Both the position numbers and the translations under genes were made by a program. Positions 52,503 to 61,473 of a DNA stretch of 64,000 nt are shown here, piece after piece. How positions within the stretch are numbered: position 1 is the first letter of the stretch; every line of letters begins with the position of its first letter. This stretch comes from Lysinibacter cavernae (GTDB taxonomy: Bacteria; Actinomycetota; Actinomycetes; Actinomycetales; Microbacteriaceae): NCBI RefSeq assembly GCF_011758565.1, contig NZ_JAAMOX010000001.1:1899838-1963837 (forward strand), in the 5' to 3' direction. The notes beneath the pieces were generated by a model that did not search any database, was not told the origin of the DNA, and saw only the letters and a list, made by a program, of their open reading frames with translations.

Positions 52503-52572
52503 GCCCCTCACCCGCACCACCATCAGCCCCACCCACACCACTCCCACGCCCAACCAAACCAACAAATAGCAC

Positions 52573-52619
52573 CACAAAAAAAGAGGACGAGCGGCGCCGA
52601 AGCACCACTCGCCCTCTTT
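52573..52619 (-). terminator. Intrinsic terminator of icd
   Basis: Read on the minus strand, AAAGAGGGCGAG pairs with CTCGTCCTCTTT (52608-52619 with 52580-52591, one mismatch), and the stem runs into a seven-T tract ending TGTGG. Confidence 0.88.
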
Positions 52620-52636
52620 CAAGAAAAACAGTCAGA

Positions 52637-53851
52637 CTACGCCAAACGCGCCTTGAGGTTATCCGACAGCGTCTGCAGGAATTCCTCGGTGGTCTGGTAG
52701 GCCTGGTCAGGTCCAACCAGCAGCGCGAGGTCCTTGGTCATCTTGCCGCTCTCAACCGTCTTGATGACAACATCTTCGAGGGTGTTAGCGAAGTCGATAA
52801 GCTCCTGGTTGTTGTCCAGCTTTCCACGGTGGATGAGGCCACGGGTCCACGCGTAGATCGACGCAATCGGGTTGGTCGACGTTGGCTTGCCCTGCTGGTG
52901 CTGACGGTAGTGACGGGTCACGGTTCCGTGAGCTGCCTCCGCCTCAACAACCTTTCCGTCTGGAGTAGCCAGAACGGAGGTCATGAGACCAAGCGAGCCG
53001 AAGCCCTGAGCAACGGTATCGGACTGAACATCGCCGTCGTAGTTCTTGCAGGCCCAGACGTATCCGCCCTCCCACTTCATGGCCGAAGCGACCATGTCGT
53101 CGATGAGGCGGTGCTCGTAGGTGAGGCCGGCAGCGTCGAACTGCTCTTTGAACTCAGCATCGAAGATCTCTTGGAAGATGTCCTTGAAGCGTCCGTCGTA
53201 TGCCTTGAGGATCGTGTTCTTGGTCGACAGGTATACGGGGTAGTTACGGTTGAGACCATAGTTGAGCGACGCGCGAGCGAAGTCGCGGATCGACGAGTCG
53301 AGGTTGTACTGTACCTGAGCGATACCGTCTGACGGCGCCTGGTAGACCTCAAACTTCATCGGCTCCGAGCCGTCTTCTGGAGCAAACTCAACCGTGAGCT
53401 TTCCCGGTCCCTTGAAGCGGAAGTCGGTGGCACGGTACTGGTCGCCGAAGGCGTGGCGGCCTACGATGATCGGTTTGTTCCAGCCGGGAACGAGGCGAGG
53501 GATGTTCGAGATAATGATCGGCTCGCGGAAAATAACACCGCCGAGGATGTTGCGGATGGTGCCGTTTGGCGACTTCCACATCTTCTTCAGACCGAATTCC
53601 TCAACGCGCGCCTCGTCGGGCGTGATCGTTGCGCACTTGACGCCAACGCCGTGCTTCTGGATCGCGTGAGCAGCGTCGATCGTGATCTGGTCGTCGGTCT
53701 CGTCGCGCTTCTGGATGCCGAGGTCGTAGTACTCGAGGTTAATGTCGAGGTACGGGTGGATAAGTGAGTCTTTGATGAACTGCCAGATGATACGTGTCAT
53801 CTCGTCGCCATCGAGTTCAACGACGGTGCCTTCAACCTTGATCTTGGACAT
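52637..53851 (-). CDS. icd: NADP-dependent isocitrate dehydrogenase, homodimeric eukaryote-like type
   Basis: A 404-residue TCA-cycle enzyme that oxidises isocitrate to 2-oxoglutarate. The N-terminus [19 protein letters not shown], substrate site [26 protein letters not shown] and [16 protein letters not shown] are characteristic of the type II (mitochondrial-like) dimeric subfamily rather than the monomeric enzyme found in many actinobacteria. It has its own terminator (52573-52619) and stands alone. Upstream (53852-54093) is the divergent region shared with the GNAT gene. Confidence 0.95.
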   Translation of the reverse strand: MSKIKVEGTVVELDGDEMTRIIWQFIKDSLIHPYLDINLEYYDLGIQKRDETDDQITIDAAHAIQKHGVGVKCATITPDEARVEEFGLKKMWKSPNGTIRNILGGVIFREPIIISNIPRLVPGWNKPIIVGRHAFGDQYRATDFRFKGPGKLTVEFAPEDGSEPMKFEVYQAPSDGIAQVQYNLDSSIRDFARASLNYGLNRNYPVYLSTKNTILKAYDGRFKDIFQEIFDAEFKEQFDAAGLTYEHRLIDDMVASAMKWEGGYVWACKNYDGDVQSDTVAQGFGSLGLMTSVLATPDGKVVEAEAAHGTVTRHYRQHQQGKPTSTNPIASIYAWTRGLIHRGKLDNNQELIDFANTLEDVVIKTVESGKMTKDLALLVGPDQAYQTTEEFLQTLSDNLKARLA

Positions 53852-54081
53852 GAAACTCCCGTTATTTGGTCGCGCCTGAATCAGGGGGTGAAATGTGATC
53901 GATCGCTCAACGGTTACGTGAACGGTCCTGAGACGCGAGCGGATTGTCTGGGCTCAAAAGCCTCGCTTAGTCTACTAGACCCCTTGCACCGACTCCATTC
54001 CCGTCCGGATGAGTTGGGTATTTTCGTTCACGTTGCTGTCGAAACTCTCTAAAGCGCTGGCCGCTCCGAGCGCTTCTGGAC

Positions 54082-54087
54082 TACCCT
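54082..54087 (+). promoter_or_regulatory. -10 box of a probable leaderless GNAT transcript
   Basis: TACCCT lies 6 nt upstream of ATG 54094 and no ribosome-binding site is present, the usual arrangement of leaderless mRNAs in actinobacteria. An inverted repeat AAGCGCT/AGCGCTT (54052-54058, 54069-54075) lies just upstream. Confidence 0.4.
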
Positions 54088-54093
54088 TACGTT

Positions 54094-54549
54094 ATGAGTG
54101 AGCTACGGATTGAAGAACTGTCTGCCGCAACGATCGTTGCCGTAAACGCGCTCACGCTCAAGCCTGGCCAAGAGCAATTTATTGTTCCCGTTTCGTACGC
54201 AACGGCCGCCGCGGTGAGCGATCCTGCCCACGCATGGCAGCGCGTTGTCATGCTCGAAGATCAGGTTGTTGGGTTCATCCACGGCAACTTCGATCCGGAT
54301 GCCGTTCAAGAAGAGTTCCGTTGCTGCCTTTGGCGTATCAACGTAGACGCCGGCACTCAGGGCAAAGGCGTTGGCAAGTTCGCACTGCAGCAGCTCTGCG
54401 ATGAGGCAAAGCGTAGGGGTTTTGATCGACTCACTGTCCTGTGGGAACGTGGCGACGACGGCCCAGAAGAATTCTTCCTCCGCGTAGGCTTCACCCCCAT
54501 CGGTGAGACCACCTATGGCGAGGTCATTGGCGCGCTCGAGCTTTCTTAA
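54094..54549 (+). CDS. GNAT family N-acetyltransferase
   Basis: A 151-residue acetyltransferase. The acetyl-CoA site is in INVDAGTQGKGVGKFALQQL (R/Q-x-x-G-x-G/A pattern as QGKGVG), followed by RLTVLWERGDDGPEEFFLRV with the conserved xxxFYxxxGF-like ending (FFLRVGFTP). It resembles SpeG/DiaA-like diamine acetyltransferases in the N-terminal segment (LKPGQEQFIVPVSYATAAA). Its substrate might be a polyamine or amino acid; this is weak inference. It is followed closely by the alkyltransferase-like gene. Confidence 0.87.
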   Translation: MSELRIEELSAATIVAVNALTLKPGQEQFIVPVSYATAAAVSDPAHAWQRVVMLEDQVVGFIHGNFDPDAVQEEFRCCLWRINVDAGTQGKGVGKFALQQLCDEAKRRGFDRLTVLWERGDDGPEEFFLRVGFTPIGETTYGEVIGALELS

Positions 54550-54574
54550 GCTCCCCACAAAGAAAACACGTTTC

Positions 54575-54919
54575 GTGGCAGAAGCCCAACAGCCGTCAGC
54601 ATCAACGGATGAGCAGACCAGCGACGATTTTATTGCCGCTGTCCTTGATGTTGTTTCCCAAATCCCTGAGGGGCATGTGATGAGCTACGGAGGCGTGGCT
54701 GCTTCACTCGGTTCACGTGCGGCCCGCCAGGTTGGCAAGATCATGGCGTACTACGGCAGCACCGTTCCATGGTGGCGGGTCATCCGATCAGATGGATACG
54801 CGCCCGAAGGTCACGACGAAAGGGCACTCGAACACTACGAGGCCGAGGGGACTCCCCTACTTCCGACCGCATCCGGCCGAGTTCGGGTCAATATGAGGTT
54901 GGCTCAGCTTCGCCCGTGA
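54575..54919 (+). CDS. Alkyltransferase-like protein (ATL) of the MGMT family
   Basis: A 114-residue MGMT-type DNA-binding domain from GTG 54575. The helix-turn-helix with SRAARQVGKIM carries the arginine finger (R51). The active-site motif, normally PCHRV in O6-alkylguanine methyltransferases, is PWWRV here (65-69), with Trp66 in place of the catalytic cysteine. Loss of Cys marks ATL proteins, which bind O6-alkylguanine without repairing it and flag it for nucleotide excision repair. The single-domain length fits. The open frame extends 24 codons upstream, overlapping the GNAT gene. Confidence 0.88.
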   Translation: MAEAQQPSASTDEQTSDDFIAAVLDVVSQIPEGHVMSYGGVAASLGSRAARQVGKIMAYYGSTVPWWRVIRSDGYAPEGHDERALEHYEAEGTPLLPTASGRVRVNMRLAQLRP

Positions 54920-55047
54920 GGAGCGCTTTGCCAAGCGAGGCCGGTTCGCTCCAACGGGTTTGCTCTGCGACTCCCCGCACGCAAACTCCAGCCTGAACGA
55001 CGATCGGACCCTCCCATATTGGGAAGGCCCGACCAAGCGATGACTTC

Positions 55048-56640
55048 CTAGTGGAAGAAGTGGCGCTCGCCCGTGAAGTACATCGCGACGCCCGCAGCTC
55101 GGGCGGCAGCGATGACTTCCTCATCACGAACGGAGCCACCTGGCTGCACAACAGCGCGGACTCCTGCGTCCAGCAGCACCTGAAGCCCATCGGCGAAGGG
55201 GAAGAACGCATCGGATGCCGCAACCGCTCCAGCGGCACGATCGCCAGCACGGTCCACGGCGAGGTGGCAGGAATCAACACGGTTGACCTGGCCCATGCCA
55301 ACACCGACTGAGGCTCCCCCGCTCGCGAGCAGGATGCCGTTTGACTTCACCGCTCGGCACGCAGTCCAGGCGAACTCAAGGTCGGCAAGCACGGCAGCAT
55401 CCGGCTCGTCACCGGTTACGAGCGTCCAAGGCACGTCAGCACGAGACGAAACGACGTCAGTTGTCTGGGCAAGAAAACCGCCGGACACCTGGCGAATCTC
55501 CAGAGCCTCCCGCACGAAGCCTTCTGGAAGCTGCAGTAGGCGTAGGTTCTTTTTGGTCTTGAGTACTTCGAGGGCGTCAGCGTCGAAGGACGGCGCGACG
55601 AGTACCTCGGTGAAGATATCCTTCACGGTATTCGCCATCTCCAGGGTTACCGGCCGGTTGGCGGCGATAACTCCACCGTATGCGGATACCGGGTCGCACT
55701 CGTGCGCGCGCTGGTGGGCCGAGGCAATGGGATCGACTGCACCCGGTGCCGCGACGGCGATACCGCAGGGATTCGCATGCTTGATGATGGCCACGGCTGG
55801 CGTATCAAAGTCGAAGGCGGCACGCAGCGCGGCGTCGGCATCAACATAGTTGTTGTACGACATTTCTTTGCCGTGCAGCAGGGAGGCCTGGGCAATTCCG
55901 GCACCCGTTGGCGTGGCGTAGAGCGCTGCGTTCTGGTGCGAGTTCTCGCCGTAGCGCAGCTCGGAAACCAGTTCGGCATTGACAGCAAGCGTTGGGGCCG
56001 CAGCGGCCGCATCCTTCTGAGAGCTGAACCAACCAGCAACCGCCGTGTCATACGCGGCGGTGTGGGCAAAGGCCTCCGCGGCGAGGTCGGTGCGCTGGGC
56101 GAGCGTTGTCCCGCCCGAAGCAATCGCCGAAATAACCTCGTCGTATCGGGCAGGCGAAACCACAATGGCAACGTTGGCGTGGTTCTTGGCCGAAGCCCGA
56201 ACGAGCGCGGGGCCGCCAATGTCGATGTTCTCGATCACAGCGGCTGGCTCGGCGCCCGATGCCACGGTCTCGCGGAACGGATACAGGTTGACAACTGCGA
56301 GGTCAAAGGCCTCAATACCGAGCTCGGTCAGCTGCTCGCGGTGCGGCTTCAGCCGGAGGTCGGCGAGCAGCCCCGCGTGTACTCCAGGGTGCAGCGTCTT
56401 GACTCGACCGTCGAGCGACTCGGGGAAGCCGGTGACCGAGCTCACATCGGTCACACTGTGCCCTGCATCCCGGATGGTCGAGGCGGTCGAACCAGTTGAG
56501 ACAATCTCAACGCCGGCAGCGCTGAGTGCGGCCGCGAGTTCGAGCAAGCCCGTTTTGTCGCTCACCGAGATGAGGGCGCGCTTCACAGGCACAATGTCGC
56601 GATGTTCATACTGACTGGGGTCGTGATTGATGCTGACCAT
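55048..56640 (-). CDS. purH: Bifunctional AICAR formyltransferase/IMP cyclohydrolase
   Basis: A 530-residue enzyme of the last two steps of IMP synthesis. The N-terminal IMP cyclohydrolase (about 15-200) begins [20 protein letters not shown] and contains [14 protein letters not shown]. The C-terminal AICAR transformylase has the Lys-His pair in [14 protein letters not shown] and ends FTGERHFFH. It uses 10-formyl-THF from the folate genes at 34663-36833. The start lies 3 nt after the purN stop, so the two are co-transcribed. A G/C hairpin at about 55006-55029 may end the operon. Confidence 0.96.
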   Translation of the reverse strand: MVSINHDPSQYEHRDIVPVKRALISVSDKTGLLELAAALSAAGVEIVSTGSTASTIRDAGHSVTDVSSVTGFPESLDGRVKTLHPGVHAGLLADLRLKPHREQLTELGIEAFDLAVVNLYPFRETVASGAEPAAVIENIDIGGPALVRASAKNHANVAIVVSPARYDEVISAIASGGTTLAQRTDLAAEAFAHTAAYDTAVAGWFSSQKDAAAAAPTLAVNAELVSELRYGENSHQNAALYATPTGAGIAQASLLHGKEMSYNNYVDADAALRAAFDFDTPAVAIIKHANPCGIAVAAPGAVDPIASAHQRAHECDPVSAYGGVIAANRPVTLEMANTVKDIFTEVLVAPSFDADALEVLKTKKNLRLLQLPEGFVREALEIRQVSGGFLAQTTDVVSSRADVPWTLVTGDEPDAAVLADLEFAWTACRAVKSNGILLASGGASVGVGMGQVNRVDSCHLAVDRAGDRAAGAVAASDAFFPFADGLQVLLDAGVRAVVQPGGSVRDEEVIAAARAAGVAMYFTGERHFFH

Positions 56641-56643
56641 TGC

Positions 56644-57237
56644 TTAGCTGAGCTCCTTGAGGCTGATCTGTCCGGTTGCGATGTCGCGAATCGTGGCGAC
56701 GAGCATGTCTCGCTCAACCGTCTTGATTCGTTCGTGAAGGGTGGATTCTGTGTCGCCGGCTTCAACCACAACCGTGGTTTGGCGAATGACGGGGCCGGTA
56801 TCTACGCCCTCGTCGATGATGTGCACCGTTGCACCCGTTTCGGTTGCGCCGGCAGCGAGTGCGTCTCGCACGGCGTATGCCCCTGGATAGAGCGGCAGCA
56901 ACGCGGGGTGGGTGTTGATGAGGTTGGGTGTGAGCGCTGAGACAACTCCGGCAGGAAGGATTCGCATGAAGCCGGCGCTCACCACAAGGTCAGCGTTCCA
57001 CACCTGGATTTGATTCAGGAGCTCCTCGCCCCACTCGTCCCGAGAGGCAAATGCCTTCGGATCTACGATGAAGAACGGCACGCCAAATTCTTCAGCGTGG
57101 GCAAGCCCGTCTGCTTCGTTGTCTGCACCGACGGCGACAACGGTAACGGGTGTATCAGGACGCGAGGATGCCTCAAGGATGGCGCGGAGGTTCGATCCGC
57201 TGCCAGATATCAGCACGACAAGGGTGAGCACCCTCAA
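56644..57237 (-). CDS. purN: Phosphoribosylglycinamide formyltransferase
   Basis: A 197-residue GAR transformylase. LISGSGSNLRAILEA at the N-terminus binds the substrate phosphate; the catalytic triad lies in LINTHPALLPLYPGAYAVRD (Asn, His) and HIIDEGVDTGPVI (Asp). It uses 10-formyl-THF. The start is TTG 57237 or GTG 57231; GAGAG 6 nt before the TTG favours the former. It begins 3 nt after perM and ends 3 nt before purH. Confidence 0.95.
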   Translation of the reverse strand: MRVLTLVVLISGSGSNLRAILEASSRPDTPVTVVAVGADNEADGLAHAEEFGVPFFIVDPKAFASRDEWGEELLNQIQVWNADLVVSAGFMRILPAGVVSALTPNLINTHPALLPLYPGAYAVRDALAAGATETGATVHIIDEGVDTGPVIRQTTVVVEAGDTESTLHERIKTVERDMLVATIRDIATGQISLKELS

Positions 57238-57240
57238 ATC

Positions 57241-59211
57241 TTACTCTCGTTCGGGCCAGCGATATTCGTCTAGGGCACCATCAAGGGTGATCTCTTTGTC
57301 TGAGTCCAACTCTTCGGCGGAAGTCAGGCCGTCCTGATCGGCGCTCGTGGCTGGCGTGTGGCCGGTAGTTTCATGAGCGTCTTCACCGGTGGAGTGAAGA
57401 TTTGAGTAGTCGTCGGTCATGTCGGGATCGGCTTCGGCTTCGGCTTCGGCTTCGCGGGATACCTGGGCCTTCGACAATTCATTGGCCGAATCGTCGAGCT
57501 GCTGATTCTCTGATCCCTCCTGCCCTAGGCGAGAGGAGACCTGGTCGTGATCGTAGACGTCAGCCGTCTCGTTCCTTGACGCACTCGATTCGCCCCCGAC
57601 GACGGTTGAGATTCGAGTTTCTTTTGTCTTGAACTTGTCTCGCAGTGAGGCGGCTAGCGCCGATACTTTTTTCGGCAGCGCAGGCTGTTCCGCGTCGTCG
57701 CCCAAATCGCCCGCATGACGGAGGCCGTTGAGGTTCGCTGTCTCCTCCTGGGTTCGGTTCTGTTGGGCATCGTGTTCGTCGCGGCCCGCGTCAACGAAGA
57801 CGTCGCTATGTCCGTGCCCGCGCCCGCACGGGTCACCGTCAGCGCCAGCGCCAGCGCCAGCGCCACCGTCACCGTCACCGCTACCGTCAACATCCGGCTG
57901 AGCCAGTTCGTTTTCTCGCTGACCCACGACGAGCGTTCTGAGCCCGGTGAGCGACGTGGTTGCACGGTCGAGGTCAATGCCGAGCGCGAGTGATTTCTGG
58001 CCGGCACCGGCTACTGCGAACCCGATGAGGCTGGCCGCACCAACAAACAACGCTGCCCAGAGCCCAACGGCAAGTCCGTTTGGACCAACCTCTTGCAGCC
58101 GAGCTGGCCCAATCGCGCCACTCGACAGCCAGGCAACGCCGCCAAGCATGATTGCGCTCGATCCTGCCGCCCCAAGAGCGCTCACGAGGAGCGCACCAAG
58201 CGGCACTGATGCACTCCAGTTTCGTCGAAGTGTTCCGTACATGCGGTAGCTCAAGATGAACGCAAGCAAAATCGGGATGAGCGTACCGAGCAGGCCCCAG
58301 GTGTGTGCCCCTTCCGGGAGTACACCAAAGATGGGAAGGGCTGGCACCGGTCCGACGTCTGTAGCCACTGGGCTTATGGTGCTGCCAATACCAAGGGCAA
58401 AGCCGGGGCCGAGCAGCCAGGAAACGGTCCAGGCGATGAGGTTCGGGATGAGCGCAGCCTGAGCGATGGTAAGTGTAATGGCCCCCATCACATCGACGTG
58501 CAGGGATTGGCTGAGGCTGACAATATCGGCATAGCCAACGATGAGTATCAACGCGAGTATCGCTGCGGCTGCTCCGTATACGCCAATCGCTACGACTGCG
58601 CCAAGTCGCAACCCGGTGAGGAGCGTTCGAACGGATGGCCCGGTGGCCCAGCTTCGCCAGCGTTCGAGCCGTTCGAGGGCTCGTTCAAAGCGAGGGGTGC
58701 GGTCTCGGGCGGAGGCGTAGACAAAACCGCCTATCGCGCTGAGACCGTAGATGAGCGCTGGGTAGAGGAGGTAGTGAGCCGGCTCGACGGACACAAAACC
58801 CTTGACGAGTTGGGATCCGATCAGCCACGCTCCCCCGAGGTACACGAGGATGCCGGTAGTGAGACCAACCACTGGTGTGCTTGAGGCGGAGGCCCGCTTT
58901 CCGAGCGCGATTCCGGCGAGGACGGTGATGAGCGTAATTCCCAGCGGGGCAAGGCTTATCACGAAGTTGAGGCTGTCGGTCCCTGCTCCGAGCGTTTGCA
59001 TGGTGTCGGCATCGACGGTGAGGTTCAGGGGTACTTTGTTGCCAAGCAGCCAGGCTGATGCTGAGAGGCCGATGACGGTGGCGAAGGGGAATCCGAGTTG
59101 GTATTCGATCATCCAGAGCAGTACAAGCGGGATGAGTGTGACGCCGAGTCCTGCGGCGAGTACTCCGACTGCTTCTATGGCGACAACGATTGCCGTGATG
59201 ATGCGTTTCAT
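57241..59211 (-). CDS. DUF6350/PerM-like polytopic membrane protein with acidic tail
   Basis: A 656-residue protein whose first ~430 residues contain about ten hydrophobic helices, matching the DUF6350 family (PerM, a cell-division-associated membrane protein in mycobacteria). Conserved placement directly upstream of purN and purH supports this. The last ~220 residues are an unusual cytoplasmic tail: Gly/Asp/Ala repeats (GDGDGGAGAGAGADGD), a His-Gly patch, a basic KFKTKETR segment and a Glu/Ala run EAEAEAEA. The DNA for these parts has hexanucleotide repeats (57841-57888 and four GCTTCG at 57431-57454), so the tail length may vary between strains. Confidence 0.85.
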   Translation of the reverse strand: MKRIITAIVVAIEAVGVLAAGLGVTLIPLVLLWMIEYQLGFPFATVIGLSASAWLLGNKVPLNLTVDADTMQTLGAGTDSLNFVISLAPLGITLITVLAGIALGKRASASSTPVVGLTTGILVYLGGAWLIGSQLVKGFVSVEPAHYLLYPALIYGLSAIGGFVYASARDRTPRFERALERLERWRSWATGPSVRTLLTGLRLGAVVAIGVYGAAAAILALILIVGYADIVSLSQSLHVDVMGAITLTIAQAALIPNLIAWTVSWLLGPGFALGIGSTISPVATDVGPVPALPIFGVLPEGAHTWGLLGTLIPILLAFILSYRMYGTLRRNWSASVPLGALLVSALGAAGSSAIMLGGVAWLSSGAIGPARLQEVGPNGLAVGLWAALFVGAASLIGFAVAGAGQKSLALGIDLDRATTSLTGLRTLVVGQRENELAQPDVDGSGDGDGGAGAGAGADGDPCGRGHGHSDVFVDAGRDEHDAQQNRTQEETANLNGLRHAGDLGDDAEQPALPKKVSALAASLRDKFKTKETRISTVVGGESSASRNETADVYDHDQVSSRLGQEGSENQQLDDSANELSKAQVSREAEAEAEADPDMTDDYSNLHSTGEDAHETTGHTPATSADQDGLTSAEELDSDKEITLDGALDEYRWPERE

Positions 59212-59300
59212 GTGGTTATGAGATTACCGGAGTTCGCCTGGGGATCGGCTTCGACCCGCCTGCCTCGAGCTGCGCCGTTGACTGAGGCGAGTCGTCTCAG

Positions 59301-59341
59301 AACAATGGCCTGGAACGCGTAGAGCGGTCCAGGCCATTGTT
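59301..59341 (-). terminator. Terminator of the SipW-type protein cluster
   Basis: A 14-bp perfect stem AACAATGGCCTGGA with its complement (59301-59314, 59328-59341) lies just after the last cluster gene on the minus strand. The T-rich tail is weak. Confidence 0.75.
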
Positions 59342-59350
59342 GGAGTTTCT

Positions 59351-60046
59351 TTAGTTTTCCACTGATTCACCGTAGAAGACGAGTTGGGGGAAGGCTTGCT
59401 TCGTTTGGAACGAGTTGTTGTTCGCCCCTTGATCAGGGAAACGGATGAACACGCGAACAAATCCCATTTCGCCACTCTCGACGGTGTCGAGGTTCACGAT
59501 AGTCATGGCGGACTGTGTCGTAAATGGCAGTTTTGTTTGCCAGTTCATGTTGGTGTAATACGTTCCGACGTTTGAGGGGTCAGCGTAGTCGATTTTGTAT
59601 TGAACTACTGATTTCAGATCTGGGTGGGTAGCTTTGCCGTCGATGTCTTGGATGGTCGCTTTCACGTTTCCTTTGAAATCTGAAGCTGGGTCCACTCGAA
59701 AACAGAGGTACACCTCTTGGTCTGGACCGCCCGGCTCGAATTTATTGTAGTACTGATAGAGGTCTACGCCGACCTTTTGGTCGGCTTCTATCCAGTCCAC
59801 AAATTCTTGCCCAGCGCTGCATGCCTTTGTGTCCACGCCGCCCTCGGTGGCACCGGGAGGAACGCTGATTGACCCAACCTGGATGTTGAATTTTCCGGCA
59901 GCGATCCCTTTATCCTTTGCGCCAAGGTTGAGGTTGGCGAAGTCGGAGAATGCCGCGGACGTGACTAAGACGGTCAGGGCTACGGCAGCACCAAGCGCAA
60001 GGACAAGGCGCTTTCTTCCGACTGACTTACGTCTGGTGGTACCCAT
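59351..60046 (-). CDS. Secreted protein with SipW/TasA-like signal peptide (4)
   Basis: A 231-residue exported protein from ATG 60046; the frame continues 24 codons upstream to a TTG, but that part overlaps the previous gene and looks non-coding. The signal has a basic n-region (GRKRLVLALG), a hydrophobic core and the distinctive boundary TSAAFSDFANLNLG, nearly identical to protein 1. That boundary is typical of SipW-dependent substrates such as TasA and camelysin. The mature part has two cysteines (KACSAGQEF, VYLCFRVDP) that could form a disulphide, and a beta-rich pattern. The function is inferred only as an extracellular matrix or surface protein. It is the last gene of the cluster. Confidence 0.75.
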   Translation of the reverse strand: MGTTRRKSVGRKRLVLALGAAVALTVLVTSAAFSDFANLNLGAKDKGIAAGKFNIQVGSISVPPGATEGGVDTKACSAGQEFVDWIEADQKVGVDLYQYYNKFEPGGPDQEVYLCFRVDPASDFKGNVKATIQDIDGKATHPDLKSVVQYKIDYADPSNVGTYYTNMNWQTKLPFTTQSAMTIVNLDTVESGEMGFVRVFIRFPDQGANNNSFQTKQAFPQLVFYGESVEN

Positions 60047-60098
60047 GTTTACGGCTTTCTGATCTGAGGAGGACGACGACTTTTGCGACACATTTGAT

Positions 60099-60782
60099 CT
60101 AGGTGGTTGTACCGTCAAAGATCAGCTGGAGTCCGGACTGTCCTCCGTTGTAGTTCACCGTTTCCGGCACGTCGAGGTAGGTAATTGTGAGCGTTACGAC
60201 GGCCTTGCTTGTGGGAACACCACCGGGAATATAGGTTGCTCCGTCTTGCTGGGCGACGATGCCTCTGGCATTGAGAATGTTGCTTGCTCCCAAGTTTGCC
60301 GTTGCGGTCTCGGCCGTTGCGTTTGTGAACAGGGGGATATCCGCACCCGCGCCAATTTTGGCCGTCGCCGTGAACCTCAGGAATTGGGTGATATTTGGCG
60401 CAGTGCCAACTTTGCCATCGCCGTTGAGCTTGCCAACGGTTACTTTCAGGGTTGAGTCCGCGTTTTTGGAGTTGTTGAAGACCGTAATGGCCGTGCTGAC
60501 GGTCGAGCCAGGAACCATCTTGTCGGCATTAGTAATTGGCCAGTTGACTGCGGCGGCCTTGTTACCAGCAAGCGGCTTGGCTTGGACGACCTTGTTTGAA
60601 GCGTCCACAAGCGCAATGCTGTAAGGGCTCGCGTCTCCGAGGCCGGCAGCTCCGCCGAGGTTCAAGTATGCGTTATCGGTGAATGCGGCAGATGTGGCAA
60701 GAATGCCAACGCCGATGAGTGATCCAATGGCGAGGATGAACCGTTTTCTACCTGTTTTTGGAAGTTTGAAGGGCTTTTTCAT
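60099..60782 (-). CDS. Secreted protein with SipW/TasA-like signal peptide (3)
   Basis: A 227-residue exported protein. The N-terminus PKTGRKRFILAIG, hydrophobic core and TSAAFTDNAYLNLGG follow the SipW-substrate pattern. The mature domain is Ala/Thr/Asn-rich without cysteines and has repeated beta-type stretches (STAITVFNNSKNADSTLKVT, AVVTLTITYLDVPETV), consistent with a TasA-like beta-sandwich or pseudopilin-like fibre subunit. It lies 55 nt downstream of the LTLTG-anchored protein on the minus strand. A clean ribosome-binding site (GGAGGACC) precedes ATG 60782. Confidence 0.78.
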   Translation of the reverse strand: MKKPFKLPKTGRKRFILAIGSLIGVGILATSAAFTDNAYLNLGGAAGLGDASPYSIALVDASNKVVQAKPLAGNKAAAVNWPITNADKMVPGSTVSTAITVFNNSKNADSTLKVTVGKLNGDGKVGTAPNITQFLRFTATAKIGAGADIPLFTNATAETATANLGASNILNARGIVAQQDGATYIPGGVPTSKAVVTLTITYLDVPETVNYNGGQSGLQLIFDGTTT

Positions 60783-60837
60783 GGCTGGTCCTCCACCTTT
60801 GGACTGACTATTGATCGATTACAAGAGAGCATTTCAG

Positions 60838-61473
60838 TCACGCGACTACCGTCTCTCTCCGGCGACGAAGAAGCAGGTATCCGAAGAACATAAGTGTCCC
60901 TGCAAGCACAAGATATGTGGCAAGTTCGGTACCTGTGAGCGTGAGCGGGCTTGGGGCATTTGGCCTTGGTACTTCGGCGGGGGGAAGAAGGGGCGGTACA
61001 ACCGCATCATCCAGCTCCGTCGTAAAACGGAACGTAATTGCTGATCCTTGGAGCTGATATTCGTTGCCGGCGGTGACCGGCAATGACGCAGTTCCTACAA
61101 GCGAGTAGGTTCCCTTTGCTCCAAGGCTTGGCAGCGTGAACGTCTTATCAAGCAATTCTGAAGCATTCGTATTTGTCATAATTTCTTTACCGGCGGAGTC
61201 GACGAGGCGGACACTCAGTTGAGCATCACCGCTAAAGATCGGCGAGGTGGCATCACCCGTGACTTTGAGTCCAACGGGAAGCTCGCTGTCTGTGAGGTTG
61301 TTAACCGTCATGCCCCACTGCTCGTCATGTCCTGGGGCAGGAACTGAAACGCTCACGTTACCAGTGGGAACATCAATGAGGTCTCGCTCAACAGCCGATG
61401 CTGCAGCTGCCCCAGAAAACACGATGACGGAAGACACCGTAAGCCCTAACAAGCTCTTTGCGAGCAACTTCAT
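60838..61473 (-). CDS. Surface protein with C-terminal LTLTG anchor
   Basis: A 211-residue protein with a conventional Sec signal peptide (LLGLTVSSVIVFSGAAAASA, cleavage before VERD), unlike its neighbours. The mature beta-rich domain (about 30-150) is followed by a Pro-rich spacer (VVPPLLPPAEVPRPNAPSP). A sorting signal of LTLTG, a hydrophobic helix and RRRRETVVA ends the protein. It is therefore a likely sortase substrate or membrane-anchored partner that could tether the SipW-type proteins to the wall, comparable in logic to TapA for TasA (inference). Its ATG overlaps the stop of the preceding gene (61470-61473). Confidence 0.78.
   Translation of the reverse strand: MKLLAKSLLGLTVSSVIVFSGAAAASAVERDLIDVPTGNVSVSVPAPGHDEQWGMTVNNLTDSELPVGLKVTGDATSPIFSGDAQLSVRLVDSAGKEIMTNTNASELLDKTFTLPSLGAKGTYSLVGTASLPVTAGNEYQLQGSAITFRFTTELDDAVVPPLLPPAEVPRPNAPSPLTLTGTELATYLVLAGTLMFFGYLLLRRRRETVVA

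Noticed and set aside
52406-53332. Long open frame on the plus strand opposite icd (308 codons)
   Set aside because: It is the antisense shadow of a well-conserved enzyme, starts in the low-complexity spacer and shows no domain pattern.
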